15,724 nucleotides of DNA, taken from contig DXJA01000513.1 in assembly GCA_019056875.1 (NCBI GenBank), positions 1-15,724 on the forward strand, read 5' to 3'. This stretch comes from Candidatus Jordarchaeum madagascarense (GTDB lineage Archaea; Asgardarchaeota; Jordiarchaeia; Jordiarchaeales; Jordiarchaeaceae). Positions 1 through 8,061 of this stretch are shown in pieces. Position 1 is the first letter of the stretch; each line of letters starts with the position of its first letter. The translations under genes and the position numbers were made by a program. A model generated the notes under the pieces. It was not told the DNA's origin. It saw nothing but the letters and a program-made list of their open reading frames with translations, and did not search any database.

Positions 1-796
1 GTGCTATAAAGCCTTTAATTGTTTCTGGGCCCGTAGTAATTCCGTTTCGTTGTTTAGTGAGAGAATCTGAGGAAGCGACATGTCCATCCCATTTGAAATA
101 GCAGCCTTGTAATAAAATCATGCTCACGAGTCCTCCCGTGCTGTGACCGCCGATAATTGGATGCTTACCTGTCACGTCGTAAACTTTCCTTAATGCTGCC
201 CTAGCGTCATAAAGTGCCCAGGTATCTAGAGATGTTTTGGTACTTCCTCTCTCGCTTTTCATCTCTTTATAGCCAACGCCTCTATAGTTTGCAAGCCATA
301 CATCGTATCCCTCTGACCATAAGTAATAGGCAATACTATAGTATAGTAATGGATCTTCTTCAATGTTCTCGTCTCCTACGGCCCAGTCTGCAAGCTCGTC
401 AGGCAGTATAATATCGCCGTAAAGCTGCTTGAGTCTATCTGTAGAATGTGCTAAAAATTCGTTTATATTGGCAAGTAGACCGGGGAACAGCAAAATTGAC
501 TGTGCTCCATAGTTAAAGCCCTCCCCAGCCGGGTGATATCTCAGCATTTTTATATTCACTCCATCTTGGGTTCTTACGGTATATATCATACCGAGGTCAG
601 CATAGAACCCTGATGAAGGGGTGTATGCCTTACTGTCTACGGATTCTGTATTGATTCCTATAAGATTAACAGATACAACCGATAAAACCTGTGTAGCCTG
701 TGCAGATCCTGAAACCTGTGTAGCCAATGGAACCAAGGGTAAAGCCATTGAAATGAAAGCTACAATAATTAGTGCACCAATCACTTTTTTCCGCAT
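1..796 (-). CDS. secreted alpha/beta-hydrolase lipase, partial (C-terminus beyond window)
   Basis: The reading frame opens with ATG at 796 and stays open for 265 codons to the left edge, so only the N-terminal part is present. A purine-rich GAGAGGAA site lies just upstream of the ATG. Residues 1-35 form a signal peptide: MRKK, a hydrophobic core, then a small-residue stretch (VSGSAQA). The likely nucleophile elbow is GHSTG with Ser219 (residues 217-221), preceded by an ANYRGVGY segment and a DTWALYDARAAL segment that resemble the gastric/lysosomal-type lipase group (AB-hydrolase-associated lipases). The expected acid and histidine residues would lie outside the window. It probably hydrolyses an ester or lipid outside the cell; the substrate is unknown. 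A TATA-like run lies at about 881-890. The family call is fairly safe, the substrate is not. Confidence 0.8.
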   Translation of the reverse strand, partial: MRKKVIGALIIVAFISMALPLVPLATQVSGSAQATQVLSVVSVNLIGINTESVDSKAYTPSSGFYADLGMIYTVRTQDGVNIKMLRYHPAGEGFNYGAQSILLFPGLLANINEFLAHSTDRLKQLYGDIILPDELADWAVGDENIEEDPLLYYSIAYYLWSEGYDVWLANYRGVGYKEMKSERGSTKTSLDTWALYDARAALRKVYDVTGKHPIIGGHSTGGLVSMILLQGCYFKWDGHVASSDSLTKQRNGITTGPETIKGFIA

Positions 797-1153
797 TGTG
801 TATTCCTCTCTCAACTCCAGTTTTTTGTGTGCGAATGTACCATAAATTTATGGCACATAGCACAATATCTCAACTAAGTTATATTTAAATTTAATCGTAA
901 AAATATGAAAAATTATTCGGCTTTTAAATAGGATTTTTTGAATTAATTTTTACTATTTATTAAAAGAATATAGAAAGTTATGAAGAATAGATTAGTTTGG
1001 GTTACACCTTCCCTTCGACATCCTTCAAGTATGCGTCGCCGCAGCACGCTGACAAAATTAAGCAGGTGCGTCAAGACATTAGTGAGCTGAAAATGGGGAA
1101 AAATAAGTGGGGCTTCAAAGTAGTATCCGACGCTGTGGTGGTTGTTTCCATGT
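797..1153. other. intergenic gap between lipase and rad50
   Basis: Positions 797-990 are very AT-rich and carry the likely lipase promoter: a TTTAAATATA-like box read on the minus strand at about 881-890. Positions 1000-1150 are clearly less AT-rich and contain short open stretches on both strands, none with a convincing start, ribosome site or recognisable protein. This patch may be a decayed gene or the transcribed tail of the rad50 operon. I cannot assign it. Confidence 0.5.
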
Positions 1154-3178
1154 TTAGGGTTCCACTTTTGAGACGCCGTTTCTTTTTTCTACTTTGTAGA
1201 CTTGGTCTGCGAAGCTTTCCAGTTCTCTTTCGTGTGAGACTAGGATTATCTGTGCGTCCTGCAACTCGTTTAGAATATCTCTGATTTTAAACAGCTGCTC
1301 TTTAGAAAAAGAGTCCGTTGGTTCGTCGAGTATTAGTATGTTGGTTTTCATTGTGGTGGATACTTTTCTGACCATGGTGTTTAGTGCTAGGCGGTAAACA
1401 AAGGCAAGGCTGGTTTTCTCGCCTCCACTCATGAAGTTTACGTTTTGCTCGTAGCCGTCTTGTTCTATTATGGGTGTGAATTCTTCGTCTACTCTGACGT
1501 TTTTGCTGGGGTCGTCTACTAGGATGTTGAACCATCTCTGGAGCTGGGTGTTGAATTCCTGGTTTATGTTTCTCATTACGTGTTTTTCTATGCTTTCTAA
1601 GGTGGGTGTGTAGTAGTCTTGGAGCCAGATGCGGTGTTCGTCTAGTAGCTGTTTGGTTTTTCCCTGTTTCTCTTTTTCTTTGATTTCTGTTTCTAGTTTT
1701 TTCTTTTCTTCTGTGTAGATTTCGATTTGTTTCTCGGCTTTGGATAGTTCATCCTTAGTTTGTTCGTGTTTCTGTTTGAGAGTGTCGAGTGTTGTTTTCA
1801 TTTGTTCGATCTTCTCAGAAACATCTTTGAGTTCTTCAAGCTTTTTCTGGTGTATTCTTAGCTCTGTGTCAATTCTCTCTACTTGGTTTGAGAGTTCGAG
1901 GATTTCATCCATGTTCTTGGTGATTCTCTCCTTTCTATCCTCTAAGTTCTTATTGAGTTGATTGAGGGTTTCCCGGTTCTTATTGTAGTCTCTGAGATTC
2001 TTTTGCAATGCTTGGATGTTTTCAAGGTTTTCGACTATTTTTTTTCGTTTTTCTTCTGCTTGGTCTCTTTCATTTTTTTTGCTGTTCAGCTTTTCTCCGA
2101 ATTCTTGGGGATCAACTTCTCTATCGCATGTGGGGCAGATTTTGTTGTCTATTATCTGCTGGTATTCTTCGATTTTGATGTTGTAACTGTTAACTGATTG
2201 GAATAGTTCTCGTTCTTCCTTTCTGATGTCTTCGATCTGTTTTTCTAGTTCTTCCTCTTTTTTGTCGGTTGGTTTTTCAAGTTTGTTTAGTTGGTCTATC
2301 TGGGGTTGGAGTTGTTCTTCTATTTCTTTTTTATAGGTGGTGTTTTCGGATTGTATGGTGGTTTTTCTCCTTGTTTTTTCTTTTATGTCCTCTTTGAGTT
2401 TTGGAATGAGTATCTGAATGCTGCTGAGTTCCTTTTCTTGTTCTCGGAGTTTTTCCATTCCGCTCTCGTGTTTCTCTATTTCGGAATCCAATTTTTCTTT
2501 TTCTTTGGTGAGCTCTTGGAGCGATTCTTCTGCTTTTTTTATTTCGTCTGTTTTTGTTTCTAGTTCGATTTTCCTCTGTTCTAGGTCTTCGATTCTTCCT
2601 TTTAAAATGTCGCTTCTTTCTTTGGTTTTGCTTATGAGGTTCTTTGCGTTTTCTGCAGCGGTTTTGTAGTCTTCTATTCCGAAGGCTTTCCTCATGGTCT
2701 GTAATCTTTCCTGAGGTTTGGCCCATAGAATGGATTTCATTTCTTCTTGGGGTGTGAAAATAGCGTACCTGTAGATTACGCTCTGAGCTTTGGGGTCGGG
2801 TGGTTCATTGAACTTTAGAATCTCCAGTATTCGCTCCTTTAATTCGGTGGGTGAAAGATCATACTTTTTTCCATTGATTTTTATGTGGCCCTCTTTTTGT
2901 TGGACCGCGGTTCCCTTTCTTACTAGCTTGCGGTGAATCTCGTATATTTGCCCCTCCATTTCGAAGGTGAAGGTTACATATCCCTCTTTGGTTCCTAGTC
3001 TTAGTAGGGAAGCTCCTTTCTGGTCTCCTAAACCGAACAGGGCGAATTCTATGGCGAGCAGAATGGTTGATTTACCGGAGCCTATGTCGCCCTCGAAGAG
3101 GGTTGTTCTTGGGGGGAATTCGATGTTTTCTTCTTTGTAGCTTCGGATATTTACTAGTCTTAATGATTTCGCCCTCAC
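1154..3178 (-). CDS. rad50: DNA double-strand break repair ATPase Rad50
   Basis: An SMC-like ATPase that with Mre11 tethers and processes DNA ends. The 674-residue protein shows every hallmark in order: Walker A GDIGSGKS (residues 30-37), Q-loop Gln144 in FTPQEE, a long charged coiled coil (about 170-340), the zinc hook CPTC (Cys348 and Cys351), the returning coiled coil (about 360-510), the ABC signature SGGEK (584-588), Walker B ILILDEP with Asp618 and Glu619, and the H-loop His649 in LVSHE. The start is GTG at 3178, inside a GTGA overlap with the mre11 stop, so translation is probably coupled. The coiled-coil arms are short: many archaeal Rad50 proteins approach 850-900 residues. Last gene of the herA-mre11-rad50 operon. 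Confidence 0.97.
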   Translation of the reverse strand: MRAKSLRLVNIRSYKEENIEFPPRTTLFEGDIGSGKSTILLAIEFALFGLGDQKGASLLRLGTKEGYVTFTFEMEGQIYEIHRKLVRKGTAVQQKEGHIKINGKKYDLSPTELKERILEILKFNEPPDPKAQSVIYRYAIFTPQEEMKSILWAKPQERLQTMRKAFGIEDYKTAAENAKNLISKTKERSDILKGRIEDLEQRKIELETKTDEIKKAEESLQELTKEKEKLDSEIEKHESGMEKLREQEKELSSIQILIPKLKEDIKEKTRRKTTIQSENTTYKKEIEEQLQPQIDQLNKLEKPTDKKEEELEKQIEDIRKEERELFQSVNSYNIKIEEYQQIIDNKICPTCDREVDPQEFGEKLNSKKNERDQAEEKRKKIVENLENIQALQKNLRDYNKNRETLNQLNKNLEDRKERITKNMDEILELSNQVERIDTELRIHQKKLEELKDVSEKIEQMKTTLDTLKQKHEQTKDELSKAEKQIEIYTEEKKKLETEIKEKEKQGKTKQLLDEHRIWLQDYYTPTLESIEKHVMRNINQEFNTQLQRWFNILVDDPSKNVRVDEEFTPIIEQDGYEQNVNFMSGGEKTSLAFVYRLALNTMVRKVSTTMKTNILILDEPTDSFSKEQLFKIRDILNELQDAQIILVSHERELESFADQVYKVEKRNGVSKVEP

Positions 3179-4431
3179 TTGAAAGCCTCCTCTAACTTTA
3201 GAAGATTGACTGATTGTTTTAGCACTCTACTCTCGTAATCTTTCTTGGTTTCGCCTGCTTTCTGGTTTTGCCTGAGAACTGTTAGGAGCTCTGTGGCTAG
3301 TTTGGCTCCGTTCTCTCCTTTTAGGGCTTCAATTGATACTTTTACGGCTCCTATGTTTTCCTTGAAGAGGTTTCTCTCAACTTCCCCGATGTCCTCTCCC
3401 ATAGGTCTCACTGTTTCGTATTCCTTGGTGGTTAAGCTGTGACGGTTAATGCTAACGTACAGTGCACCCTTCTGTTGGAGTATGTTTCTTATCTTTATGA
3501 AGTCAATGTCTGATGTGTTACCTCCAGACATTTCGCCACCGACTTTGAGGAGGACAATTTTTTCTTCCGCAGGGATTTCACCAACTTTTGCTATAAGATC
3601 ATCACGCACCTTGGCCGAATTTTTTCCTGTGGCATCATACTCCAAAAGATAGTATTCTGGACCGGGAATCTCCACGAATTCAATTTTATCAATTTCATTA
3701 TCGAAAGAAATTATGAGGAAGCCTCTTTTTTCACCTCGCGCATTATCCTCCAAGTCTCGGGGGTAACCTGCAAAAAGGGTACCAGGGTAGGCTATTAACC
3801 CATAGTCTTCAAATTTCCGCCTAGTGCACTGGTGAATGTGCCCGCCAGCGTAATAGTTAAATCCTTTGGGAAGATACGATATGGGGATTGACTCCATGCG
3901 ACCCAGATGCTTCGGTTTGAGTTCTGTTATTCCGCTGTGAAAGGCGAATATCTTGAATCCCGGCTCCTTTTCTAGGCTTTCTCTGTCTAGCATTTCAAAA
4001 TACTTCTTTTCTAGACCCAGTCTGCGGGCCGAGATGCCGACTATTTTTACTCCGGTTTTGGGATTGGTGAAAAAGTCCAGTTTCAGCTTTTCTTCCTCTA
4101 CTTCTCCATGAACCACTTTTTTGAACAAACCTGCGCTGCTGAGAATATCCACTATGGATGTTTCGTTTGGGCTATAATCATGGCTACCGTATATAACGTA
4201 AATAGGGATATTCTGATTTACCACCTCATTCATCTTTTTAACCGCAGAGTTCACCACTCCCAGGTCCGGAATATTGGAATGAAATAGGTCTCCAGTAACT
4301 ATAATAAAATCAACCTTGCGCTTTATGCATTCGTCCATAGCATAGTTGAAAGCATTCATTTCCAGATTCCTGAGGAAGGGATCCCGGTTTGAACCCAGAT
4401 GGCAGTCAGATATGTGAGCAAACTTGTACAA
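3175..4431 (-). CDS. mre11: DNA repair nuclease Mre11
   Basis: A calcineurin-like phosphoesterase that forms the nuclease subunit of the Mre11-Rad50 complex; 418 residues, the usual archaeal size. Metal-site motifs in order: Asp9 and His11 (SDCHLG), Asp48 (GDLFH), Ser83-His84 (GSHD), His165 (FHSG), His198 and His200 (GGHIH). The third motif is normally GNH(D/E), whose Asn binds metal; here it is Ser. The C-terminal 130 residues would hold the capping and Rad50-binding parts, ending in an amphipathic helix. The start is TTG at 4431, 6 nt after the herA stop, and the GGGTGA spanning that stop serves as ribosome site. The stop overlaps the rad50 start by 4 nt. Confidence 0.95.
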   Translation of the reverse strand: MYKFAHISDCHLGSNRDPFLRNLEMNAFNYAMDECIKRKVDFIIVTGDLFHSNIPDLGVVNSAVKKMNEVVNQNIPIYVIYGSHDYSPNETSIVDILSSAGLFKKVVHGEVEEEKLKLDFFTNPKTGVKIVGISARRLGLEKKYFEMLDRESLEKEPGFKIFAFHSGITELKPKHLGRMESIPISYLPKGFNYYAGGHIHQCTRRKFEDYGLIAYPGTLFAGYPRDLEDNARGEKRGFLIISFDNEIDKIEFVEIPGPEYYLLEYDATGKNSAKVRDDLIAKVGEIPAEEKIVLLKVGGEMSGGNTSDIDFIKIRNILQQKGALYVSINRHSLTTKEYETVRPMGEDIGEVERNLFKENIGAVKVSIEALKGENGAKLATELLTVLRQNQKAGETKKDYESRVLKQSVNLLKLEEAFK

Positions 4432-4437
4432 AACAAT

Positions 4438-5994
4438 TCACCCGATAAAAACTGTGGAATCCTTATTTTTCCCCTTCTCAACCTTACTCTTACCTTTAAA
4501 ATTTTTAATATAATCTTCAAAGAGGGGGACGTGTATGGGAATCGCGAATTTTGTGAAGTTGCTGCTTATAATTGCTTCACCCTTATCTAGGCTAGCAATC
4601 TCCCTGTTCTCCTCCGAGAGGTCCTGGGCAGCGCTGTCAATAATTGCTCTCCGCTCAGGAGCCACCTCATTACCCATAATAATTTTAGTGTTCATATTTG
4701 CAAGTATCGTTCTGGGAATGAGGCTGGTTAATTGAGTGATGGCTATGAGTCCGACTTTGAATTTTCTTCCCTCCCTGGCCACCGTGGCGTAAATGTTTTC
4801 ACCCATAGAAGCTAACACGTCGCTTCCTAATACCCGGGGAGCCTCCTCTATCACCAGTGTTATCACCGGCTTATCGTCAAGCTCACCCGTAGATTTGTAC
4901 TGTTGATACCTATTAAATATCCCCTCAACCACTATGCTTCCAAGTAGGAGCTCCGCCTGATCAAGCAAACGGGACGTGTCAAGAATCACCATCTTTCCCT
5001 CCTCTAGCAGACGGATCATTTCTCCCATAGTGGATTCGCCAGCAGTGTCGCTAAATGCTCGGCTCCTACACTGTAGAGCATTGGAGGCATCAATGTAGAC
5101 CCCTAGTGTATTGTTGAACTTTCTTTGAAGCACATCCATTGTTCTTAGAGCCACGCCCTTTGCCTCAGCTCCACTCACGATGTTTTCAATCCAATCCTCC
5201 CCATAGTTATTGTAATATATTTTGATTGCATCCCATTGGGCGTCGGTAAAGTCTACAATTCCCTCAAAGTGTGAGGGCTTAATGGACTTCAGGTTCACAA
5301 CAAGAGTATTGGTGCCCGGCAGGGGAGTGGAGGAAAAATAAAATACATTACCCTTAGCATCGGGGTGATCCTTCAAACCCTTAGTTTTAGTGTGTCGACC
5401 ATAGTACTCGTCGTGAGGATCAAGAACCAAAACCCCGAAATTGTTCTCACCCACAACACTCCAGAGCATAACCTTCACCAGATTACTTTTACCTCTACCG
5501 GTGGTGGCTGGAACTAGGACATGGTGAGTGAATACGTCTAAGCCATTCAGAAAAACATCCACATCCAAAACCTTGGAACCACTCCGAACCATACCCAGAT
5601 AAACCGGAGTGGAAGGCTTGGTCAAAAAATCTATATCCTTTTCGGAAATCGGTCGAACACTCTTGAAGAAGCCTGGCAATGTTTTGGGTACGCGTAACTC
5701 TTTCTTATCTGTGATTTTGGCGATGGCTTTAACCTTTGCCATAACGTAACTTCTTAGCTCCGGCTCAAGGAAATCAACGGTTCCACCATGACCCTCCAAC
5801 TCCATACCTGCCAGAAGTTCTCTGGCTGCCTGTGGAACCTGGCTACCGTATAGCAGGTCGAATACTTTAAGAATTAGGTAACCTTCTTTCTCGTCTACAA
5901 TTAGAAGGTCTCCTAGCTCAATTTTTTCACCGCTTTTTTCACGAATGAGAATAGAGGAGACCTCACCAGCAACAATTTGACCAATGACGTTCAT
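4438..5994 (-). CDS. herA: bipolar DNA translocase/helicase HerA
   Basis: A FtsK/VirD4-type hexameric ATPase that pumps DNA and partners with NurA nuclease in end resection. Counting from ATG at 5994 it has 518 residues: an N-terminal HAS-type barrel (about 1-85), a Walker A-like ATTGRGKS with Lys169, Walker B VLVLDPHDE with Asp192, a VIEEAP segment (Glu383-Glu384), and ITQLTSLIPRTILANMNTKI with Gln421, typical of HerA. I chose 5994 because GGTGGGA lies 7 nt upstream, HerA proteins normally begin with a sequence like M-VIG, and the decayed second copy at 8142 begins at the same codon. An upstream TTG at 6117 would add 41 residues but has no comparable support. First gene of the herA-mre11-rad50 operon. 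Confidence 0.95.
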   Translation of the reverse strand: MNVIGQIVAGEVSSILIREKSGEKIELGDLLIVDEKEGYLILKVFDLLYGSQVPQAARELLAGMELEGHGGTVDFLEPELRSYVMAKVKAIAKITDKKELRVPKTLPGFFKSVRPISEKDIDFLTKPSTPVYLGMVRSGSKVLDVDVFLNGLDVFTHHVLVPATTGRGKSNLVKVMLWSVVGENNFGVLVLDPHDEYYGRHTKTKGLKDHPDAKGNVFYFSSTPLPGTNTLVVNLKSIKPSHFEGIVDFTDAQWDAIKIYYNNYGEDWIENIVSGAEAKGVALRTMDVLQRKFNNTLGVYIDASNALQCRSRAFSDTAGESTMGEMIRLLEEGKMVILDTSRLLDQAELLLGSIVVEGIFNRYQQYKSTGELDDKPVITLVIEEAPRVLGSDVLASMGENIYATVAREGRKFKVGLIAITQLTSLIPRTILANMNTKIIMGNEVAPERRAIIDSAAQDLSEENREIASLDKGEAIISSNFTKFAIPIHVPLFEDYIKNFKGKSKVEKGKNKDSTVFIG

Positions 5995-6001
5995 TATTTT
6001 T

Positions 6002-6008
6002 TCCCACC
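6002..6008 (-). promoter_or_regulatory. herA ribosome binding site (decides the start)
   Basis: GGTGGGA on the minus strand, 7 nt before the ATG at 5994. It supports the shorter HerA over a 41-codon extension from TTG at 6117. Confidence 0.6.
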
Positions 6009-6187
6009 AACATATAAAACCAGAAAGACCTCTCTTTGAGAAATGTAAACATTTAGCTTCTATAATCTTTTCTACCGAATCTTGCTTTTGTCTTCTAGAA
6101 TACAAGATTTTCGCCAAGAATTATCTTCTTTTAAAGATTCTTACTGCTCTGTTTACGACTTCCTGAGATTAAGTCCGGAGTCACTCT

Positions 6188-6419
6188 TTATTTCAATCGT
6201 TGACCGTTAAGTAATTTATCTAATACAAATTTCTTGATTTTTTTACACAACTCCACTGTTTCTTTAGCTTTGTCTATTGTTAATTCCTCGTCAAGTATAC
6301 CCAGATATCTTATTTCTACCGCGTAGGGTGTAAGTTTTTCTCCCATTTCGAGATTATTTACCTTCCCAAAACACTCCTGAATCAGATTTCAGCTTCTTAC
6401 CATTATGTCGTTTATTCAT
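6188..6419 (-). pseudogene. HEPN-domain protein remnant (frameshifted C-terminal part)
   Basis: A minus-strand frame open from 6388 to a TAA at 6188-6190 encodes a typical HEPN C-terminus: EKLTPYAVEIRYLG, then TIDKAKETVELCKKIKKFVL. This matches the 'LTPYAVEIRYPG...EAKEALELA..' pattern of that family. No good start precedes it. A TGA closes the frame at 6389-6391, and a different frame just upstream (ATG at 6419) reads RHNGKKLK, resembling the 'HDLVKLL' segment that normally comes before, so a frameshift separates the two parts. HEPN proteins are often RNase toxins paired with a minimal nucleotidyltransferase; no partner is visible here. An ATG at 6346 could still start a 52-residue product. 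The family call rests on pattern recognition only. Confidence 0.5.
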
Positions 6420-6511
6420 CTTACGAAAATAATTTTGAAACCTTCAGGAACATCGACAATGATTCTCACCTGATTCACTCCCATTATTGAAACCTTGCAA
6501 CCAATGCGTTG

Positions 6512-7147
6512 CTACTCTGCTGCTGGGTTCGGTTTAGTGTCTTTTTTTAGGAAACTTTTGGCTTGGCTGAAGTCTGCTTGGAGCCATTCTGGTAGGTTTA
6601 TTCCCGCCTTTTCAAATTCTTTTGTTGTTAATTTGAGGATTTTTTCGGATTCTGAAAAGTATAAGAGGAGGATGGTTTTCTCCCCCACTATTCTAGCTAC
6701 GGTTTCCCATATTTTAGTGTAGCCGAGTTCATCGTAGAGGCTTTTCTTTGTTTCTTGTTTAAATCGGCTTGCTATCTGTTTTTGAATGTACTGGGTTAAT
6801 CCTTCTCTGACCCATCTTTTGTACTGTTTCCTCATCCAAGTTAGGGAGTGTAATAGTTCGTGCAGTATAGTATTGTAGTCTTGGATGTGCTTCTCTCTCA
6901 CAACGATGATCTTTTCCTCATGTATGGTTAGTGCGTTTGTTATACTTGCAAGTGTTTCTGCCCCCTGTGGAGAATATCCTATTCGTTCAAAGTAGTCTTG
7001 GACGTATAGGCGGTCAGCCACTCTGAACCTGTAGGTATGGTGTTTCTGGATTTCAACGCTGATTTCTTTCTCTTGTAGGAAGAATTTTACGTTGTTTAGA
7101 CAATTTTCTACTGTTTGGTTGAGCCTACTGTCGCTCCAGATTTTCAC
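6512..7147 (-). CDS. zincin-type metallopeptidase (HELLH, peptidase MA-like)
   Basis: 211 residues with the zinc motif HELLH (His96, Glu97, His100), followed 15 residues later by Glu115 in WVREGLTQYI. That HExxH...EGLxxY layout is typical of gluzincins of the peptidase-MA type, where the second Glu is the third zinc ligand. No signal peptide or membrane segment is visible, so it should act in the cytoplasm. The start is GTG at 7147, lying inside the upstream regulator gene (23-nt overlap), which implies coupled translation. A protease coupled to a DNA-binding regulator suggests it may cut or control that regulator, as known for unrelated pairs such as ImmA/ImmR; this is inference. The substrate is unknown. 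Confidence 0.8.
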   Translation of the reverse strand: MKIWSDSRLNQTVENCLNNVKFFLQEKEISVEIQKHHTYRFRVADRLYVQDYFERIGYSPQGAETLASITNALTIHEEKIIVVREKHIQDYNTILHELLHSLTWMRKQYKRWVREGLTQYIQKQIASRFKQETKKSLYDELGYTKIWETVARIVGEKTILLLYFSESEKILKLTTKEFEKAGINLPEWLQADFSQAKSFLKKDTKPNPAAE

Positions 7148-7583
7148 CCAGTTCCACCGCTAACTCCGCTATTTCGTTTCCGAATCTTTCCTTCAGTTGA
7201 TGGGGGTACCATTTGAGCAGAGTTTCCAGTGTTTTTCTAGCGTTTTCTAACTGTTCCTGTTTCCCGGCTTCCAGCGATTTTTCAATCTCACTCAGCCTCG
7301 ATAGAATATCGTGACGGATGAGTTCTTCTAGGAATTGGGCTAGTTTCTCTCTCACCTCGGACTCAGCATCAAAACTATATTGGATTTCACCAGCAATGTT
7401 CCTTCTTACCACGAGCCCCGCCTCTACAAGCATTTTCATGTGCTGGTGTACAGTTGCGACATGAAGACCGGTGATTCTTGAGAGCTGTCCCAAAGTCAAG
7501 CTCTCCCCATGTCCCACCAAGGCTCTTAACAACTTTAGTCTTCCCTCAGCGGAAAGACTCTTCTCAACAATTGAAATCTCCAT
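7125..7583 (-). CDS. winged-helix transcriptional regulator (ArsR-like)
   Basis: 152 residues. The first ~72 form a winged helix-turn-helix: LRALVGHGESLTLGQLSRIT, then the recognition helix HVATVHQHMKMLVEAGLV and the wing VRRNIAGEIQYSF. The rest (about 75-150) is helical and charged and could form a dimerisation or sensing coiled coil. No clustered Cys or His metal site is evident. The start is ATG at 7583. A TATA-like sequence and an inverted repeat lie immediately upstream, so autoregulation is plausible. The 3' end overlaps the metallopeptidase gene by 23 nt, making a two-gene operon. Confidence 0.85.
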   Translation of the reverse strand: MEISIVEKSLSAEGRLKLLRALVGHGESLTLGQLSRITGLHVATVHQHMKMLVEAGLVVRRNIAGEIQYSFDAESEVREKLAQFLEELIRHDILSRLSEIEKSLEAGKQEQLENARKTLETLLKWYPHQLKERFGNEIAELAVELGENLERQ

Positions 7584-7600
7584 ATGTTAACACCAAAAAA

Positions 7601-7621
7601 ATATATGGTTTTATCATATAT
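7601..7621. promoter_or_regulatory. promoter and palindromic operator candidate for the regulator gene
   Basis: ATATATG (7601-7607) and CATATAT (7615-7621) form a 7-nt inverted repeat with a 7-nt spacer. It overlaps the TATA-like box (TTTATATATGATA on the minus strand), about 25-30 nt before the ATG at 7583. A symmetrical site on the promoter fits binding by the dimeric winged-helix protein encoded just downstream. AT-rich composition makes chance palindromes easier. Confidence 0.45.
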
Positions 7622-7925
7622 AAACAATTCCAGCAAACCACCGAAACACCTACCGCTTTTTATTGCTCGCGACCTTCAATCCCCATTGCTTAAGAATTAC
7701 TTTTGTGAGACGGAAGGTAATAATGCGCATAGACCCCAAAATACGGCTTACAATTTTTTTCGCTTTTAAAGCATTATCCTAATTTTTGGAAGAAAATTTG
7801 AGAAGTTTAAATCTTTTTCCTAATGTTACTTTTAGTCGTTTCTAAAAGGAAATAAGCATCAGGCGACCTTTTAGCAAGTTAAGAAGATGTAAATAAGACG
7901 ACTTCACCCATTCAGAGGCAAAATT
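7622..7925. other. intergenic gap without a recognised gene
   Basis: About 300 nt of AT-rich sequence between the divergent regulator gene and the broken lysine-rich gene. I see no reading frame with a good start, no tRNA-like fold and no clear repeat. A TTTAAA run near 7806-7811 could be a leftover promoter for the plus-strand pseudogene. Confidence 0.4.
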
Positions 7926-8034
7926 TTGGGTAAAGAGATTGTTGGTTTAAGAACGAATTGATAGATTGCCCGGGTCAAAAAAGAGGAAGAGCAAGCGTAA
8001 ATCAAACCCGAAAAAGAAGAAAACAAAGAAGTAA
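7926..8034 (+). pseudogene. decayed copy of the small lysine-rich protein gene
   Basis: This stretch matches the intact gene at 9307-9432. It has the same TTGGGTAAA start (TTG at 7926), then VG in the same place, then the same lysine/arginine tail (SKKRKSKRKSNPKKKKTKK before TAA at 8032-8034). Between start and tail it is about 8 nt shorter than the intact copy, which shifts the frame, and the original frame hits TGA TAG near 7959. The tail is therefore no longer joined to the start. The 3' flank is also conserved with the intact copy (an 'AGTTTGCTCTCTTTTTAAG' versus 'AGTTGCACTCTTTTTTGA' type sequence), so the duplication covered more than the coding part. Confidence 0.7.
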
Positions 8035-8061
8035 TTAGTAGTTTGCTCTCTTTTTAAGTGT

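Noticed and set aside
1002..1066. Minus-strand peptide CCGDAYLKDVEGKV, reminiscent of a class III aminotransferase segment
   Set aside because: Only about 14 residues, bounded by stops, with no further matching sequence on either side; too short to claim.
5995..6117. A 41-codon N-terminal extension of HerA from a TTG at 6117
   Set aside because: No ribosome site fits the TTG, a good one sits 7 nt before ATG 5994, HerA proteins normally start at this ATG-type position, and the decayed copy starts at the equivalent codon.
6497..6512. GCAAC/GTTGC stem-loop at the end of the metallopeptidase gene as a terminator
   Set aside because: The stem overlaps the stop codon and no T-run follows it on the transcribed strand; five base pairs can arise by chance.
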